From positions 1 through 64,000 of the forward strand of contig NZ_CP064942.1 of assembly GCF_015679265.1 (NCBI RefSeq): a stretch of DNA of 64,000 nt, read 5' to 3'. This DNA comes from Pontivivens ytuae (GTDB taxonomy: Bacteria; Pseudomonadota; Alphaproteobacteria; Rhodobacterales; Rhodobacteraceae). The notes beneath the pieces were generated by a model that saw only the letters and a program-made list of their open reading frames with translations, was not told where the DNA came from and did no database searches. A program made the translations under genes and the position numbers. This document shows positions 62,593-64,000 of this stretch, piece after piece (the first letter of the stretch is position 1; every line of letters begins with the position of its first letter).

Positions 62593-64000
62593 TCAGTTGT
62601 TCAGCATCGCCACCGCGTCTTCGGCGGGCGCTCCGTTGGTGGCGAGCCCCGCGACGAGCTCGACCATCTCCAGGTCGAGCTCCCCCGTGGCCCGCTTCCG
62701 GGCGATCATGGCGAGAAGGAAATTCCGGCGTGCGGTCTGCTGCGCGACCATGGCGTCGATCATCGCGTAGCGGGTCTGTGCGGTGAGCACGGCATTGGCG
62801 AGGCCCGCGTCGAACTCCTGCCGGGCGAGGCGCAGCGCGACGGCGCGGGCGTCGATGACGCGATCGAGGCGGCGGTCATTGTCCCAGAGCGTCGCCTGCG
62901 CGTCTGTTGCAGTGTCGAGCGTGCGCAGGATGTCGCGCAGGTCCGCCTCGCGCAGGTGGCGCAGTTCGGAGGCCTCGGCCCGCTCCCGCCGCGCAGCCGC
63001 CCCGCGGCGACCACCCTGATAGAGCGCCCAGTTGGCGTTGAGCGCGATGGTCTGCGTCTCGGTCTCGCTCGCCCCGTCGAAGAGCGAGCCGCCGCGGTCC
63101 ACATTCTCCTGCGCGATGTCCAGCGTGATGCGCGGGTAGTACTGACCGCGGGCGCTGTCGATCTCCCGCACGGCGGCGGCGATGGAGCGTTCGAGGGCGC
63201 GGATGTCAGGGTTCTCCCGCACCTTCTGCCGCTCTTCTTCGGTCAGAGGGCCGGGCTCGGGCAGCGCGCCGTCGCGGCTGAGACCGAGGATGCGGGGGCA
63301 CGCCGTCTCGATCGCGGCGCGGCAGAACGCATCGGTGCGGCTGGCGTAATCCCGCGCCGCGACCTCGCGATCCGTCTCGGCCTGGGCGAGGTCCGCCACG
63401 GTGTCGGCGCGCTCGGAGGCGCGCAGGCGGCCGGCTTCGACCTCGCGCTGCTGGACGATGTTGAGCGCGCGGAAATAGTCGTAGGCGGCATCGGCGAGCT
63501 GGAACCGCTCCAGCGCCTCCACCCCATCGAGATAGAGCGTCAGCACCTGGTCGAGCTCGTCCTGCACGGCCGCCTCGGCGAGGGCGGCAGCCGCCTCACG
63601 CTCCTCCTTCGCCACGTCGATATCGGCGCTGGCCGACGCGTCGTAGATCGTCTGGGAGAGGTTGAGGCTCTGCGTGTCGACCTCGAAATCACTCTGGTTG
63701 CCGCTGAACGACGGCTGAGAGGAGAAGAGGATGTCCTGGTTCACCTGCTCCCGCTCGAAGTTGAGTGCGAGCGACGGCAGGAAGGCGGCGCGCTGCTCGC
63801 GGATCCGGGCCTGCGCGCCGTCCACCGCGAACTGGGCCGCGACGACCCGCGGGCTCTGATCGACAGCCTGCTGCGCGAAGAGGAGCAGGTTGGTCCCACC
63901 CTCGGGCACGGTCGACCCCAGGGGAACAGGCTCGACGACCGGCTGGCTTTCGGCCGCAGCCTCGGCGCGCAGCACCGGCGGCACGATCAGCTCGGGCGAT
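62593..64000 (-). CDS. TolC-family outer-membrane channel protein, truncated by window edge
   Basis: About 469 residues are in the window; the N-terminus, including any signal peptide, lies beyond the right edge. Two repeats of the outer-membrane efflux (TolC/OEP) domain are visible, each with long Ala/Glu/Arg-rich coiled-coil helices. Typical strand-helix motifs are SLNLSQTIYDASA in the first half and LNANWALYQGGRRGAAARRE in the second. A Cys pair (FCRAAIETACPRIL) sits between the halves. The stop is 52 bp upstream of the giant gene in the same direction, so it is probably the operon's export channel. A GTG at 63984 is only an internal codon of the open frame. Confidence 0.9.
   Translation of the reverse strand, partial: SPELIVPPVLRAEAAAESQPVVEPVPLGSTVPEGGTNLLLFAQQAVDQSPRVVAAQFAVDGAQARIREQRAAFLPSLALNFEREQVNQDILFSSQPSFSGNQSDFEVDTQSLNLSQTIYDASASADIDVAKEEREAAAALAEAAVQDELDQVLTLYLDGVEALERFQLADAAYDYFRALNIVQQREVEAGRLRASERADTVADLAQAETDREVAARDYASRTDAFCRAAIETACPRILGLSRDGALPEPGPLTEEERQKVRENPDIRALERSIAAAVREIDSARGQYYPRITLDIAQENVDRGGSLFDGASETETQTIALNANWALYQGGRRGAAARRERAEASELRHLREADLRDILRTLDTATDAQATLWDNDRRLDRVIDARAVALRLARQEFDAGLANAVLTAQTRYAMIDAMVAQQTARRNFLLAMIARKRATGELDLEMVELVAGLATNGAPAEDAVAMLNN

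Noticed and set aside
19553..64000. Classical type I secretion operon
   Set aside because: TolC and HlyD-like adaptors and RTX repeats are present, but no ABC transporter with a Walker/LSGGQ pattern was found in the window; a gene beyond the right edge cannot be excluded.

Overview
The window comes from a high-GC alphaproteobacterium, most likely an aerobic anoxygenic phototroph of the Rhodobacteraceae (Roseobacter group). The evidence is a bacteriochlorophyll a / spheroidenone photosynthesis gene cluster in the usual family order, with PpsR/CrtJ-type TGT-N12-ACA operators. I cannot name the genus from sequence alone.

Region 1 (1-15207) is part of the photosynthesis gene cluster. Read leftwards from the crtE-crtD junction is the crtE-crtF-bchC-bchX-bchY arm; bchZ and the puf genes would lie beyond the left edge. 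Read rightwards is crtD-crtC. After the crtC/tspO convergence comes the leftward crtI-crtB-tspO arm, and diverging from crtI is the rightward crtA-bchI-bchD-bchO arm. Together these encode chlorophyllide reductase, bacteriochlorophyllide C-3 hydroxyethyl dehydrogenase, magnesium chelatase I and D subunits, BchO, and the route from geranylgeranyl-PP synthesis to spheroidenone. Six TGT-N12-ACA boxes sit upstream of bchC, between crtE and crtD, and between crtI and crtA. Three crt genes (crtA, crtC, crtF) lack an ATG where homology says the protein should begin.

Region 2 (15208-19451) is a short connector: an ASCH-domain protein, a Crp/Fnr-family regulator, a divergent cyclic-nucleotide-binding / thioredoxin-reductase-like fusion, and a solitary phnM.

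Region 3 (19553 to the right edge) is one apparent leftward operon of more than 44 kb. It starts with a TolC-type outer-membrane protein (partial at the edge), followed by one uninterrupted 36,072-bp gene for a 12,023-residue protein. Downstream are a DUF3467 protein, a GAF-HlyD membrane adaptor, a PqqD-like/M50 protease/HlyD fusion, a shortened SecA-like ATPase, and a small signal-peptide-bearing HlyD-like adaptor. The giant protein has no Sec signal peptide. It has an LEPR-XLL-like N-terminus, a DUF4347 domain, at least ten diverged helix-ELPxxGxS-helix modules, a Leu-Pro repeat tract, and long RTX-type glycine/aspartate repeats in its C-terminal 40 percent. No ABC-type type I exporter is present. 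My leading hypothesis is a dedicated export pathway in which the SecA-like ATPase, the membrane protease/adaptor proteins and TolC move the giant protein to the cell surface. This is inferred from gene content and spacing and is not demonstrated.

There is no gene-free stretch longer than 300 bases. I saw no rRNA, tRNA, CRISPR array, insertion sequence or prophage gene.
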